Part shown: positions 25,977 to 34,293 of the stretch, piece after piece
Numbering within the stretch: the stretch's first letter is position 1
How the letters are laid out: each line of letters starts with the position of its first letter
Assembly (NCBI RefSeq): GCF_900115925.1
Contig: NZ_FOYF01000004.1
Span: forward strand, 22,347 to 86,346
DNA from: Bacillus sp. cl95
Lineage (GTDB): Bacteria; Bacillota; Bacilli; Bacillales; Cytobacillaceae
Direction: 5' to 3'
Length of the DNA stretch: 64,000 nucleotides
Notes under the pieces: model-generated
Database searches by the model: none
What the model saw: the letters and a program-made list of their open reading frames with translations, nothing else
Told to the model about the DNA's origin: nothing
Translations under genes and position numbers: made by a program

Positions 25977-26007
25977 AACCCCTGATTCAACAAATCAGGG
26001 GTTTTTC
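25977..26007 (+). terminator. Terminator of the acetate transporter gene
   Basis: An 11-bp perfect stem AACCCCTGATT / AATCAGGGGTT, loop CAACA, then TTTT. Confidence 0.9.
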
Positions 26008-26163
26008 CTTATTACTGAAGGCTGTTTTCGCATTAATTGTTGCTTTTACAAAAATGCAACAACACGCACATCACTTATAAAAGACTTTTATATTATGTAA
26101 CTTTTGTTGGAAACCTATATAATAAACACATTAAGAGAATAGGCAGAAAAGAGGCAGACAGAT

Positions 26164-26676
26164 ATGACACAGAAAGAAGAAGCAAAACCATGTGCGGCAT
26201 CGAGAGTTTTACAAACGAACAGGGTTCTTCCACCAGATACAAATAACCACCAAACTTTGTTTGGCGGCAAGTTAATGGCAGATATTGATGTAGTTGCTTC
26301 CATTTCAGCAGCCAAACATTGCCGATCTGAATGCGTCACAGCTTCAATGGATTCGGTTGATTTTCTTCATCCTATCCGACCGAGTGATGCTGTTCACCTC
26401 GAATCATTTGTAACGTATACGGGAAGCAGTTCTATGGAGGTATTTGTAAAAGTTATCGCAGAGGACTTATTGAGTGGGGATACAAGAGTAGCGGCTACGA
26501 GCTTTATTACCTTTGTATCATTGGACGAACAAGGAAAACCCAAAAAAGTTCCTGAAGTATTTCCTGAAACTGAAGAAGAACAATACTTATTCGACTCTGC
26601 ACCAGAACGAACAAAGCTACGAAAAGACCGCAGGAAATTAAGTATTTACCTTGCGAAACAAATTGAGAAGTATTAA
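26164..26676 (+). CDS. Acyl-CoA thioesterase, YkhA/BFIT-type hotdog protein
   Basis: A 170-residue single-hotdog thioesterase. The key block is NNHQTLFGGKLMADIDVVAS with the Asn/His and Gly-Gly, followed by TASMDSVDFLHPIRPSDAV and VAATSFITFVSLDE, matching the YkhA/acyl-CoA hydrolase family. It hydrolyses acyl-CoA to free acid and CoA in the cytoplasm. AGAGG precedes the ATG by 9 nt. Single gene with its own terminator; the C-terminal tail is basic (KLRKDRRKLSIYLAKQI). Confidence 0.92.
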   Translation: MTQKEEAKPCAASRVLQTNRVLPPDTNNHQTLFGGKLMADIDVVASISAAKHCRSECVTASMDSVDFLHPIRPSDAVHLESFVTYTGSSSMEVFVKVIAEDLLSGDTRVAATSFITFVSLDEQGKPKKVPEVFPETEEEQYLFDSAPERTKLRKDRRKLSIYLAKQIEKY

Positions 26677-26682
26677 TGATAC

Positions 26683-26718
26683 GAGATGGCGATGCTAAAG
26701 TATCGCCATCTCATTTTC
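26683..26718 (+). terminator. Terminator of the thioesterase gene
   Basis: An 11-bp stem GAGATGGCGAT / ATCGCCATCTC with 8-nt loop and ATTTTCTT. It also faces the convergent DUF2812 gene. Confidence 0.85.
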
Positions 26719-26725
26719 TTCGGAA

Positions 26726-27238
26726 CTATCCTTTTAACGTTCGAATCTTCTGATTTACCTTCCAGATCCCAAACACAACCGTCATCATGAAAGCAGCCAT
26801 TGCAACTTTTGAAAAATCAGAGAACCTTGAATGTAAATCAAAGAAAAAGCCACCTGTTAAAAAGAACAAAGAGATTAACCCCAATACAAGACTTTTATTT
26901 AAAGATTTATATTTTTGTATTTTCGATTCTGAATCAGAATAAATATCCGGGGATGCCATTTGAACTCCAACAGTACGGAAATAATGCCAACCTCCATATT
27001 GTGCTACATGTTCCCAACCAGCATCCTCAAAAATAGCCTTGTATTCATCCATGTCATGATTTCCGGCTTTGAAATCCAGTTTATAGACATAGTTTGTCGG
27101 CTCAATTTTTTCAAACTCATAATACAGCGCATACTTCTTTAGCCCCCAGCCTTGTACTGCCATATCATTCAACCATTCTTCTTCCTTGTTGTCTTGCCAC
27201 GCAAAGAATATCTTAAATACTTTCTTTGTCTTTTTCAT
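26726..27238 (-). CDS. DUF2812 membrane protein
   Basis: A 170-residue protein with a soluble N-terminal domain carrying the DUF2812 pattern (KVFKIFFAWQDNKEEEWLNDMAVQGWGLKK, best seen as FFAWQ and QGWGL; DAGWEHVAQYGGWHYFRT) and two C-terminal membrane helices (LVLGLISLFFLTGGFFF, VAMAAFMMTVVFGIWKV). Function unknown. Its ATG overlaps the PadR stop (ATGA). PadR-DUF2812 pairs are a common Firmicutes arrangement, suggesting a regulated membrane-stress or sensory role, but this is inference. Confidence 0.85.
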   Translation of the reverse strand: MKKTKKVFKIFFAWQDNKEEEWLNDMAVQGWGLKKYALYYEFEKIEPTNYVYKLDFKAGNHDMDEYKAIFEDAGWEHVAQYGGWHYFRTVGVQMASPDIYSDSESKIQKYKSLNKSLVLGLISLFFLTGGFFFDLHSRFSDFSKVAMAAFMMTVVFGIWKVNQKIRTLKG

Positions 27239-27573
27239 TTTAACTCCCCCATACCCTCGATCAAATTTTTACTTGCTGCAATCAAATTTGTCAGCCTCTT
27301 GTACTCTAACTTCACGACATCTTTTCCTAAGGCTGTTAAAACATAATACTTTCTGCGTTCCTCATCCAGATCTTCCATTTTCGCTATCAACTTTTGCTTC
27401 TCTAATTTGCTTAAGGCACCATAGAGTGTTCCAGGTCCTAGTTTCACTTCCCCTTGACTCATTTCTTCTACTTTCTGCATGATTCCATATCCATGCAAAG
27501 GATCTAGAAGTGATATTAATATGTAGTAAGTTGTATGTGTTAGTGGCAGAAACTTCTCTGTTGCGTTTTTCAT
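27235..27573 (-). CDS. PadR family transcriptional regulator
   Basis: A 112-residue PadR-type winged-helix regulator. It shows LTHTTYYILISLLDPLHGYG, VKLGPGTLYGALSKLEKQKL (the recognition and wing region) and a short C-terminal dimerisation helix, the PadR-s2 type. AGGTC/GGAGG precedes the ATG at 27573. It co-transcribes with the DUF2812 gene and most likely represses its own operon through the overlapping inverted repeats upstream. No ligand can be inferred. Confidence 0.92.
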   Translation of the reverse strand: MKNATEKFLPLTHTTYYILISLLDPLHGYGIMQKVEEMSQGEVKLGPGTLYGALSKLEKQKLIAKMEDLDEERRKYYVLTALGKDVVKLEYKRLTNLIAASKNLIEGMGELK

Positions 27574-27587
27574 GTTGAGACCTCCAT

Positions 27588-27656
27588 ATTATATCGCTAC
27601 GCGTTATTATGATTAACGATATATCGTATGACGATATAATATGATGAATGATCATT
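27588..27656 (-). promoter_or_regulatory. Probable PadR operator region
   Basis: Overlapping inverted repeats: ACGATATATCGT (27616-27627, 12-bp palindrome), ATATCGT-N3-ACGATAT (27621-27637) and AATGATCATT (27647-27656). A TATAAT (27588-27593) abuts the ribosome site. These probably bind the PadR protein encoded downstream. Confidence 0.5.
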
Positions 27657-27687
27657 AAAGTCAATCATTTCCATAAAAAAAATTTTG

Positions 27688-27721
27688 TATAAAAAATACC
27701 TAGTTCCCATTTGAACTAGGT
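27688..27721 (-). terminator. Terminator of the MerR/SRPBCC pair
   Basis: A 9-bp stem ACCTAGTTC / GAACTAGGT, 6-nt loop, then TATTTTTTATAC on the minus strand. Confidence 0.85.
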
Positions 27722-27741
27722 TTGGTAGTGTATTCTCTATA

Positions 27742-28194
27742 TTATTGCTTCAATGCTTCTTTCTCTACTAAGTCCATAAAATCTTGTACGACTTTCTCGT
27801 TATTCTTCGTGCCGCCTATTTTTAATAATGCTTTACCTAGAAAATTGATTCCTTTGTTTTGGCCATGATAGATAAACTTTGTATGCTGCTCGTCTAATTT
27901 ATGTAATGTAAAGGCTGCTTCAATCTCAAATGCTTTTGCTAATGTAAATCCAATTTTATTATGCTTTTTGGTTTCTGTATTTTCGTATTCGAGATCCTCA
28001 ACGATATATGTTTCTACACGCTTACCTTCCCTATACTTCTGCTGATAGGTTGATCCTACAATGCCTTCTTTTCGCTCTAATACTTTATTTTCAATAACAT
28101 TCGGCATGATTCGTTGAATGTTCTCAAGTGAAAATAACTCCCATACTTTTTCGATATTTACTGGTATCATCGTTTCCTTTTTCCAAGTAATCAT
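27742..28194 (-). CDS. SRPBCC (START-like) family protein
   Basis: A 150-residue protein with the helix-grip pattern of SRPBCC/polyketide-cyclase-like proteins: IPVNIEKVWELFSLENIQRIMPNV at the start, a run of beta strands, and a long C-terminal helix (GTKNNEKVVQDFMDLVEKEAL). Such proteins bind hydrophobic ligands; no ligand can be assigned. GAGGAGG is upstream and the ATG overlaps the MerR stop (ATGA), so it is coupled to and probably controlled by that regulator. Confidence 0.82.
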   Translation of the reverse strand: MITWKKETMIPVNIEKVWELFSLENIQRIMPNVIENKVLERKEGIVGSTYQQKYREGKRVETYIVEDLEYENTETKKHNKIGFTLAKAFEIEAAFTLHKLDEQHTKFIYHGQNKGINFLGKALLKIGGTKNNEKVVQDFMDLVEKEALKQ

Positions 28195-28538
28195 ATCTCA
28201 TCCTCCTCTTTTCCCAATTTCAAAAATTCATCGATTTCAGCAATTTTATTATTTAAGTCTTTAACCTTTTGTTCTATATTGTTTTTCTTTTCTAGCAAAA
28301 TATTTTCCAGATTGCTGAATGATTCGTCTTTCATGACAGTGAACATTTCTTGGATGGTGAAGTCAAAACTTCTTAGTTGCCCCAGTAGCATGGCAATCAA
28401 ATAAGAACCATTGTCATAATACCGATAGTTATTTTTTGGGTCAATATAGGCTGGCTCGAGAAGTTCCATTTCGGCATAATAACGGAGTGTTTCCTTACTT
28501 AATCCTGTCATTTCAGAAAACTCTTTTACTTTATACAC
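28191..28538 (-). CDS. MerR family transcriptional regulator
   Basis: A 115-residue MerR protein: YKVKEFSEMTGLSKETLRYY, AEMELLEPAYIDPKNNYRYY and a C-terminal coiled coil (LLEKKNNIEQKVKDLNNKIA). No metal-binding Cys. The GTG at 28538 follows GGAGGG at 5 nt; upstream in-frame starts would include the site in the coding sequence. The promoter has a 20-bp spacer with a palindrome, the usual MerR control architecture. It forms a two-gene unit with the SRPBCC gene. Confidence 0.88.
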   Translation of the reverse strand: MYKVKEFSEMTGLSKETLRYYAEMELLEPAYIDPKNNYRYYDNGSYLIAMLLGQLRSFDFTIQEMFTVMKDESFSNLENILLEKKNNIEQKVKDLNNKIAEIDEFLKLGKEEDEI

Positions 28539-28557
28539 AACATCCCTCCGCCTATTT

Positions 28558-28589
28558 ATCATAAACTGTGTGGTGCACCACCATGTCAA
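28558..28589 (-). promoter_or_regulatory. MerR-type promoter with palindromic spacer
   Basis: TTGACA (28584-28589) and TATGAT (28558-28563) on the minus strand with a 20-bp spacer that holds the perfect 12-bp palindrome GTGGTGCACCAC (28570-28581). Confidence 0.7.
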
Positions 28590-28699
28590 TTCATTTTATG
28601 ACAAAACATTGCTTTTTCAAAAAATAGTTATGTTGACGAAATTTTCTAATAATATAAAATAAAACTTAGTTAGACGAAATATTTTAGGAGGAGATGAAG

Positions 28700-30514
28700 A
28701 TGACAAAGACGATGGAAAAACGACTTTACCGTTTAGAAGTACCTATGGAGTTGACTTGGAACTTAGACGATCTCTTTACATCTAAAGAAGCATGGGAAGC
28801 TGAATTAAAAGAAATAAATGAAGACTTAACAAAATTTGATACATACAAAGGACAACTACATACAGGAGCTAAGGTATTGCTTGAGTGCTTAAGCGCTCAG
28901 GAACAGTTGACAATGAGACTAAGCAAGACTTGGACTTATGCAAGTCTCAATCAAGCTACAGATGGAACGGATCCTGCTAATCAAGAAAATTCCGCAAAAT
29001 TTTCAGCATTAAGAACGAAAATAAATGCTTCCCTCTCTTTCATCAACTCCGAAGTTCTTTCGTTGGCTGAGGGAACAGTTGAAAGATATTTGCAAGAAGA
29101 AGCAGGTCTTCAGCCTTTCCGAAAGAATCTTCTCGAACTGCTTGAAACAAAAAAACATAAACTTTCCTCAGAAACAGAAGCAGCACTTGCTGCTCTAGGG
29201 GAAGTTTATGGTTCCCCATATCATTTATACGAAATAGCGAAATCGGCTGATATGCAATTTGCACCGATTCACGATCAGGAAGGAAATGAACTTCCAGTTT
29301 CGTTTGCCTTATTCGAGAGCCGTTATGAGTTTTCATCTGATACAGATTTACGCAGAGAATCTTACGCATCCTTTGTCGATACGCTTAAGAAATATAGAAA
29401 TACCATTGCAACAGCTTATGCAACTGAAGTGAATAAGCAAAGGGCTTTTGCCCGCTTGCGAAAATATGAAACCATTACACACATGCTATTAGAGCCTCAT
29501 CAAATTTCACTAGAAATGTATCATAATCAAATTGATATTATCTTTAAAGAACTTGCACCACATATGCGCCGCTTTGCCCTTTTGAAGAAAAAAGAATTAG
29601 GTCTCGATAAAATGATGTTTTGTGATTTAAAGGCACCATTAGATCCGGATTTCAATCCTGAAACGACTTATGAGGAAGCTAGTCAATTAATCTTTGATTC
29701 TCTTAAAGTGCTAGGACCTGAATACAGCGCTATGATGGAAAAAGGATTTAACGAACGATGGGTCGACCTTGCAGACAATGTTGGAAAATCAACAGGGGCG
29801 TTCTGCTCGAGTCCATATGGAGTACATCCTTATATACTGATAACTTGGCAGAATAACATGAGAGGCACTTTTACTTTAGCTCATGAATTCGGTCATGCAG
29901 GTCACTTTTATTTAGCCCATCAACATCAAAGAATCATGAATACACGTCCATCCATGTATTTTATCGAAGCTCCTTCTACTTTAAATGAACTTCTCCTAGC
30001 TCAGCATTTGTTGGCTGGAACAGCGGATAACCAAATGAAACGATGGGTAATTCTACAGTTGCTAGGCACGTATTATCATAACTTTGTTACTCATTTACTC
30101 GAAGCGGAATTTCAGCGAAGAGTATACGATCTTGCTGAGAAAGGAGAAGCACTGACTGCGAATAAACTGTCTGAGATCACTGGAGCAGTACTTTCTGAGT
30201 TCTGGGGAGATACAGTGGAAATCGACGAGGGTGCAAAATTGACTTGGATGCGTCAGCCTCATTATTACATGGGTTTATATCCTTACACCTATTCAGCCGG
30301 TTTAACTGCCTCTACTGCAGTGGCAGAATTAATCCAAAAGGAGGGGCAACCTGCCGTCGACCGTTGGTTGGAGGTACTTCGTGCTGGCGGGACCATGAAA
30401 CCTCTTGAACTACTAAAGCATGCTGGTATTGATATGTCCAAACCGGATCCAATCAAAAAAGCTGTTTCTTATGTAGGGTCGCTTATCAATCAATTAGAGC
30501 AATCTTATCAATAA
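28700..30514 (+). CDS. pepF: Oligoendopeptidase F (M3 family)
   Basis: A 604-residue zinc metallopeptidase. The catalytic motif is TLAHEFGHAGH (His-Glu-x-x-His) with the third ligand Glu in STLNELLLAQHLL; N-terminal MELTWNLDDLFTSKEAWEAE is typical of PepF. It cleaves cytoplasmic oligopeptides of roughly 7-17 residues. The ATG at 28700 was chosen because AGGAGGAG lies 6 nt upstream; the ATG two codons earlier abuts the site. Monocistronic. With the dpp transporter a few kb away it could help use peptides, but they are not in the same unit. Confidence 0.95.
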   Translation: MTKTMEKRLYRLEVPMELTWNLDDLFTSKEAWEAELKEINEDLTKFDTYKGQLHTGAKVLLECLSAQEQLTMRLSKTWTYASLNQATDGTDPANQENSAKFSALRTKINASLSFINSEVLSLAEGTVERYLQEEAGLQPFRKNLLELLETKKHKLSSETEAALAALGEVYGSPYHLYEIAKSADMQFAPIHDQEGNELPVSFALFESRYEFSSDTDLRRESYASFVDTLKKYRNTIATAYATEVNKQRAFARLRKYETITHMLLEPHQISLEMYHNQIDIIFKELAPHMRRFALLKKKELGLDKMMFCDLKAPLDPDFNPETTYEEASQLIFDSLKVLGPEYSAMMEKGFNERWVDLADNVGKSTGAFCSSPYGVHPYILITWQNNMRGTFTLAHEFGHAGHFYLAHQHQRIMNTRPSMYFIEAPSTLNELLLAQHLLAGTADNQMKRWVILQLLGTYYHNFVTHLLEAEFQRRVYDLAEKGEALTANKLSEITGAVLSEFWGDTVEIDEGAKLTWMRQPHYYMGLYPYTYSAGLTASTAVAELIQKEGQPAVDRWLEVLRAGGTMKPLELLKHAGIDMSKPDPIKKAVSYVGSLINQLEQSYQ

Positions 30515-30521
30515 ACAAAAA

Positions 30522-30572
30522 TGGTGTCAGGTTCCCCAGTTGGACAATGTCCACCTAGGGTGTCTGACACCA
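30522..30572 (-). repeat. TGGTGTCAG...CTGACACCA hairpin repeat (copy 1)
   Basis: Arms TGGTGTCAG / CTGACACCA flank a central GGACAATGTCC palindrome; on the minus strand a TTTTTG tail follows. A related hairpin lies at 58072-58124. It sits between pepF and the truncated ribokinase and probably ends transcription. Confidence 0.65.
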
Positions 30573-30604
30573 ATAAGCTTTATGTTATCATTCTCAGAAA
30601 CTAA

Positions 30605-31417
30605 TTAAGCGAGAACCTTCAAAAACTGCTCAACTTCCTCTTTATTTGGATAGGATGTTTGAGTGCCTCGCTTTGTTACACTTAATGCTGCAAAAGCTGT
30701 AGCCATATTTATAGCATGTAGCACATCCCCATTATTCACGAAATAATGCGCGAAGCATCCAATGAACGCATCTCCGGCTCCCGTTGTATCAATAGCGTTG
30801 ACTTTGTGTGAGTCAACCATTTGTGTGTTGTCCTTCGTTACCCACATCACCCCGCGACTACCCATTGTGACAATCACGTTCTTTAATCCTTTTTCAATCA
30901 AAGTAGACGCTGCTGCTTCAATCTGTGCTTCATTCTCAACAGGCAAACCTGTTAAGATTTCTAGTTCGCTTTCGTTAGGAATAAAATAATCACTTTTACA
31001 TACAAAATCAAAATCCAAGTCCTTTGATGCAGGTGCAGGATTCAAAATGACAGGTATGCCATGCTCGTTTCCAAAATCAATCGCACGGTAAATGGTCTGA
31101 AGCGGAATTTCAAGTTGCAAAACGATCAGGGAGCATTTTTTTAACTTCTCGGTTGCACGATCAACATCTTCGGGGAGTAAATGCTGATTCGCTCCCTTGA
31201 TAATCAGAATGCGATTTTTTGACTCTTGGTCCACAAAAATCGGTGCTACTCCGCTTGAAGTTCCCGGCACCTTACTTGTAAACTCTGTGTCAATTCCATA
31301 GCTTTCTAGATTACGAATTGTATTATCGGCAAAAAGATCGTCTCCTACTTTTGTAACCATCATAACTTTTGCACCCATTTTAGCTGCTGCAACGGCTTGG
31401 TTGGCTCCTTTTCCGCC
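30605..31417 (-). pseudogene. rbsK: 5'-truncated ribokinase remnant
   Basis: PfkB-family ribokinase sequence of about 270 codons. The C-terminal signature NAIDTTGAGDAFIGCFAHYF with the catalytic Asp is intact, as is the middle (LNPAPASKDLDF, YFIPNESELEILTG). Homology reaches upstream through GGKGANQAVAAAKMGAKV, but an in-frame TGA lies directly before GGKGANQ (31418-31420), so about the first 40 residues, with substrate-contact residues, are missing and replaced by unrelated sequence. No rbsR, D, A, C or B genes are near. An internal ATG at 31378 could still give 257 residues, but an active kinase is unlikely. Confidence 0.8.
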
Positions 31418-31481
31418 TCAAAAAGAGAAAATTTTTAAGAGTACTAAAATTTGCTTTTTCTGTATGTTCTAAGAGTTATTC

Positions 31482-31510
31482 TTGCTAATTTATTTGATAA
31501 TGATTATCAA
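31482..31510 (+). promoter_or_regulatory. Fur-type box over a promoter
   Basis: TGATAATGATTATCA (31495-31509) is a perfect 7-1-7 Fur/PerR-class box, extended to a 17-bp dyad with its flanking T and A. It covers the likely promoter TTGCTA (31482-31487), 17-bp spacer, TATCAA (31505-31510) ahead of the FetB-like gene. Confidence 0.8.
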
Positions 31511-31614
31511 TTATTTGAATATACTTAGATGAAATACTTGATTACTAGTTATAAATATTTGTTTTCAACTGGTTAACCATATCTAAGATAAATCTTTTGA
31601 AAGAAGGAATATTC

Positions 31615-32328
31615 ATGCAGCACATAAATAACATGGCTTTTATCATGATATTTCTACTGATTATAATTCCAATACTCATTTCATACCATCAAAAATTAGA
31701 CATGGAAAAAGACATTCTTTTATCCTCCTTAAAAGGCTTTGGACAACTCATGCTATTAGGAATCTTCGTGACTTATATTTTTTCCATAGATCATTTATAT
31801 TTCATCTTTATATATATCATTTTGATGATCATAATCGCTTCTTTAAATGCATCAAAAAGAGGAGATGTAAGAGGAAAATCATTTATTATCGTCTTTGCTT
31901 CGATTTCATTTACTGTAATCTTTACCGTTTCACTTTGGGTTTCTTTTTCTATTATTCCTTTAAAGGCACAATATTTAATTCCAGTAAGTGGAATGCTAAT
32001 AGGAAATGCTATGGTAGCTTGTGCTGTCGTGTTAGAAGCTATGAATAAAGAAAAAGAAGAACTTAATGAAATAGATTTAAAAAGAAAAGTGCTAAGAATC
32101 GCTATGATTCCAACAATTGATGGTTTAAAGACTGTAGGATTAGTTCAAATACCTGGGACTATGACAGGAATGATTTTAGCCGGGGGAAATCCTTTTGAGT
32201 CAGTTAAATATCAAATTTTCATTATATTCACTCTAATGATTGTGGCAGCTTTATCTTCGATTTTGACCTGTACGTTATATTATAAACATATTAAGAAGTT
32301 TAATATGTTATCCAAAATGGGCTTATGA
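31615..32328 (+). CDS. UPF0014 family permease (FetB/YbbM-like), without FetA partner
   Basis: A 237-residue protein with about seven membrane segments. The conserved UPF0014 block is LVQIPGTMTGMILAGGNPFE near residues 184-203; SGMLIGNAMVACAVVLEAM is also typical. In E. coli, FetAB is an ABC-type iron exporter, where FetB is the permease and FetA the ATPase. No ATPase gene is adjacent here, so the partner is elsewhere or absent. ATG 31615 was chosen (GAAGGA 6 nt upstream); a TTG at 31597 lies before the site. The Fur-type box upstream suggests iron control. Base composition is lower in GC than its neighbours. Confidence 0.85.
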   Translation: MQHINNMAFIMIFLLIIIPILISYHQKLDMEKDILLSSLKGFGQLMLLGIFVTYIFSIDHLYFIFIYIILMIIIASLNASKRGDVRGKSFIIVFASISFTVIFTVSLWVSFSIIPLKAQYLIPVSGMLIGNAMVACAVVLEAMNKEKEELNEIDLKRKVLRIAMIPTIDGLKTVGLVQIPGTMTGMILAGGNPFESVKYQIFIIFTLMIVAALSSILTCTLYYKHIKKFNMLSKMGL

Positions 32329-32404
32329 AAATGCGTGAACGGAAACTGCCCCTTAGGTCACATCCTAAGAGGTCTTACTTTTTTGTATGAATCTTTGAAT
32401 CTAC

Positions 32405-32878
32405 CTATTCGCACAAAGACCCCTGTTTTTGTGTTCTTTTCCATGACCTTGCCTTCATTTTAATCACAACTATGCCCATCATCATCAATCCTAGACCAAT
32501 TACGTTATTCATAGTCAACGGATTTGTCGCAAAACCAAACCAACCGAAGGTATCTATTATTACAGCCATTGTAAGCTGAGAGACCAAAACAAGTGAGATG
32601 GCATAAGCAGGTCCAAGGAGTCTTATTGCCTGCGTGATACAAAATACAATTCCAACTCCGATCGCACCACTTAATAGATATAGCTTGTTGATCCCTCCAA
32701 TATCAAACAAACTCCTATCATCCATAGCAATAAACATCGGGAGAGACGCAATAAAACCTAGTCCGAGAACTAGTACGGTTGTTGCCCATGCTCCCACTTT
32801 TCCGCTCACTTTTGCATTAAAAACGGTTTGTAAACTGATGAATACACCAGCTAAAATAGCAAATAGCATTCCTTCCAT
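32405..32878 (-). CDS. DMT-superfamily half-size transporter, YdcZ/DUF606 type
   Basis: A 157-residue membrane protein with five hydrophobic segments: MEGMLFAILAGVFISLQTVFN is the family start, and LLGPAYAISLVLVSQLTMAVIIDTFG contains the conserved AxxxxLVSQL part. Half-size DMT proteins generally dimerise, often with a paralogue. A second YdcZ protein is encoded two genes upstream, with a Crp/Fnr regulator between, so the two may form a heterodimer. AAAGGAG precedes the ATG. Its C-terminal tail is basic. Substrate unknown. Confidence 0.88.
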   Translation of the reverse strand: MEGMLFAILAGVFISLQTVFNAKVSGKVGAWATTVLVLGLGFIASLPMFIAMDDRSLFDIGGINKLYLLSGAIGVGIVFCITQAIRLLGPAYAISLVLVSQLTMAVIIDTFGWFGFATNPLTMNNVIGLGLMMMGIVVIKMKARSWKRTQKQGSLCE

Positions 32879-32896
32879 TGTACCGCGCTCCTTTTC

Positions 32897-33595
32897 TTAC
32901 TCATATATATTTCCTTCAGCCCTTTCTCGAAGCCTGGGTAAATCGGCAATATAAAGGGCACCTCTCTTCCGTCGGATAATTCCTTCTTCGTTTAATTTAT
33001 GGACTACTCGATTGAGATGGCGATAGCTTGTCCCCAATACGTCGGCTATCTCTGTTAAGTTTGACGTCTGCATTTCTTCATGAAACATTGAGCCCTCTCC
33101 GTCTGAAGAAAGGGACAGCAAGTAGCTAGCTAATCTTGTTTCAACAGGATATAGCATGTTAAAACTTGCTGCATGAGACTCTGTGTAAAATTTTTGTGTA
33201 ATAATTTCTAATAAAAATTGTGAGAATTCGAGTTGGTTCGATTTCATGGATTTCAAATCATTAAAATGCACGCCAAGGGTAAACCCTTCCGTAACGGCTT
33301 CGACCGTATTAAAAATATGCATTCCTTTTACGTATTCAATATCTCCTAAGACGGCTAAAGGGGTTTTGAACCGGACAATCAAAGTCTTTCCTTCAGGAGA
33401 GGTAGTCGATATTTTCACCTTTCCCTTTACAAGGAAGTACATATGTTGAATTTCATCACCTTTTGAACACAGAATGTCTCCCTGTTGAAATTGATAGAGA
33501 GATAATTTCTGTTTCACTTCTCTCGAAAAAATAGAATTTAGATCAAATTGATCGAGATATCCCTGAATCTTAGAAACCTCATTCACTTCTTTCAT
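32897..33595 (-). CDS. Crp/Fnr family transcriptional regulator
   Basis: A 232-residue regulator: an N-terminal cyclic-nucleotide-type beta barrel (FQQGDILCSKGDEIQHMYFL, VKGKVKISTTSPEGKTLIV), a long dimerisation helix, and a C-terminal HTH (NLTEIADVLGTSYRHLNRVV, HKLNEEGIIRRKRG). The Arg/Ser pair that binds cAMP is not apparent, and no Fnr-type Cys cluster is seen, so another signal is likely. It resembles the YeiL-type Crp proteins linked to YdcZ transporters. AAAGGTGA precedes the ATG. It lies between two YdcZ genes on one strand, 18 and 21 nt apart. Confidence 0.88.
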   Translation of the reverse strand: MKEVNEVSKIQGYLDQFDLNSIFSREVKQKLSLYQFQQGDILCSKGDEIQHMYFLVKGKVKISTTSPEGKTLIVRFKTPLAVLGDIEYVKGMHIFNTVEAVTEGFTLGVHFNDLKSMKSNQLEFSQFLLEIITQKFYTESHAASFNMLYPVETRLASYLLSLSSDGEGSMFHEEMQTSNLTEIADVLGTSYRHLNRVVHKLNEEGIIRRKRGALYIADLPRLRERAEGNIYE

Positions 33596-33616
33596 CTCTT
33601 ATCACCTTTTAAAATT

Positions 33617-34042
33617 TTATAACTTAAATATAACCACACCAGCTATCATCATGACCATCCCTATTACGTGTTGGAATGTCACTTTTAGCCTGCTCATCCC
33701 AAAAAGTCCATTCGAATCAACTATGAAAGCGAAAAGCAACTGGGAGATTAAAAGTATCACGATCGCAAACGACATACCTAAAAGACGAATAGCTGTCATT
33801 TCCCCCAATACAATGACAACTCCGAACGTACCTCCTAGAACGTATAAAAAAGGAACCTCACCAAAGCCCTTTACTCTTCCATCTCGAACGAACATATATA
33901 TAATAATCGCTACAATAAATCCAACAAGATGCACAATCGAGATTGTGTGCCAAGGACTCAGCTCCTCGCTCATTCTCGAATTGAAAACCCCGTGTAATGA
34001 AATAAATGCTCCTGCAATAATTGAAAAGATCATTCCTTTCAA
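33617..34042 (-). CDS. DMT-superfamily half-size transporter, YdcZ/DUF606 type (second copy)
   Basis: A 141-residue paralogue of the YdcZ protein encoded two genes downstream. It starts MKGMIFSIIAGAFISLHGVFN and has the family block LLGMSFAIVILLISQLLFAFIVD, with five hydrophobic segments. Start is TTG at 34042, 6 nt after GGGGG; an ATG three codons later is too close to any site. It heads the ydcZ-crp-ydcZ unit. The two copies differ clearly in sequence, consistent with a heteromeric pair rather than a recent duplication. Confidence 0.85.
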   Translation of the reverse strand: MKGMIFSIIAGAFISLHGVFNSRMSEELSPWHTISIVHLVGFIVAIIIYMFVRDGRVKGFGEVPFLYVLGGTFGVVIVLGEMTAIRLLGMSFAIVILLISQLLFAFIVDSNGLFGMSRLKVTFQHVIGMVMMIAGVVIFKL

Positions 34043-34293
34043 CGTAATCCCCCTCTCTGAAACTCTTGAACTTATTAAAATACAAAAAACGGTGTATGAG
34101 AAAGGACATATGTCCGATTTCTTTCACAAATGGCTCATAATGCAAAAATGCCACACATTCAAAAAATTTGATTAATCTTATGAACATTATCCATAATTTC
34201 TATTTACAAATTCTGACGTTTTTTTATCGAATTTGAATATGCATAGACAGCTTTATTTTTCTTTAGTATTCTCTCTGCTGTGGAATCGGACAT

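Noticed and set aside
33651..34175. A 174-codon plus-strand frame opposite the second ydcZ gene
   Set aside because: Antisense shadow; the minus strand has the conserved transmembrane pattern and a ribosome site.
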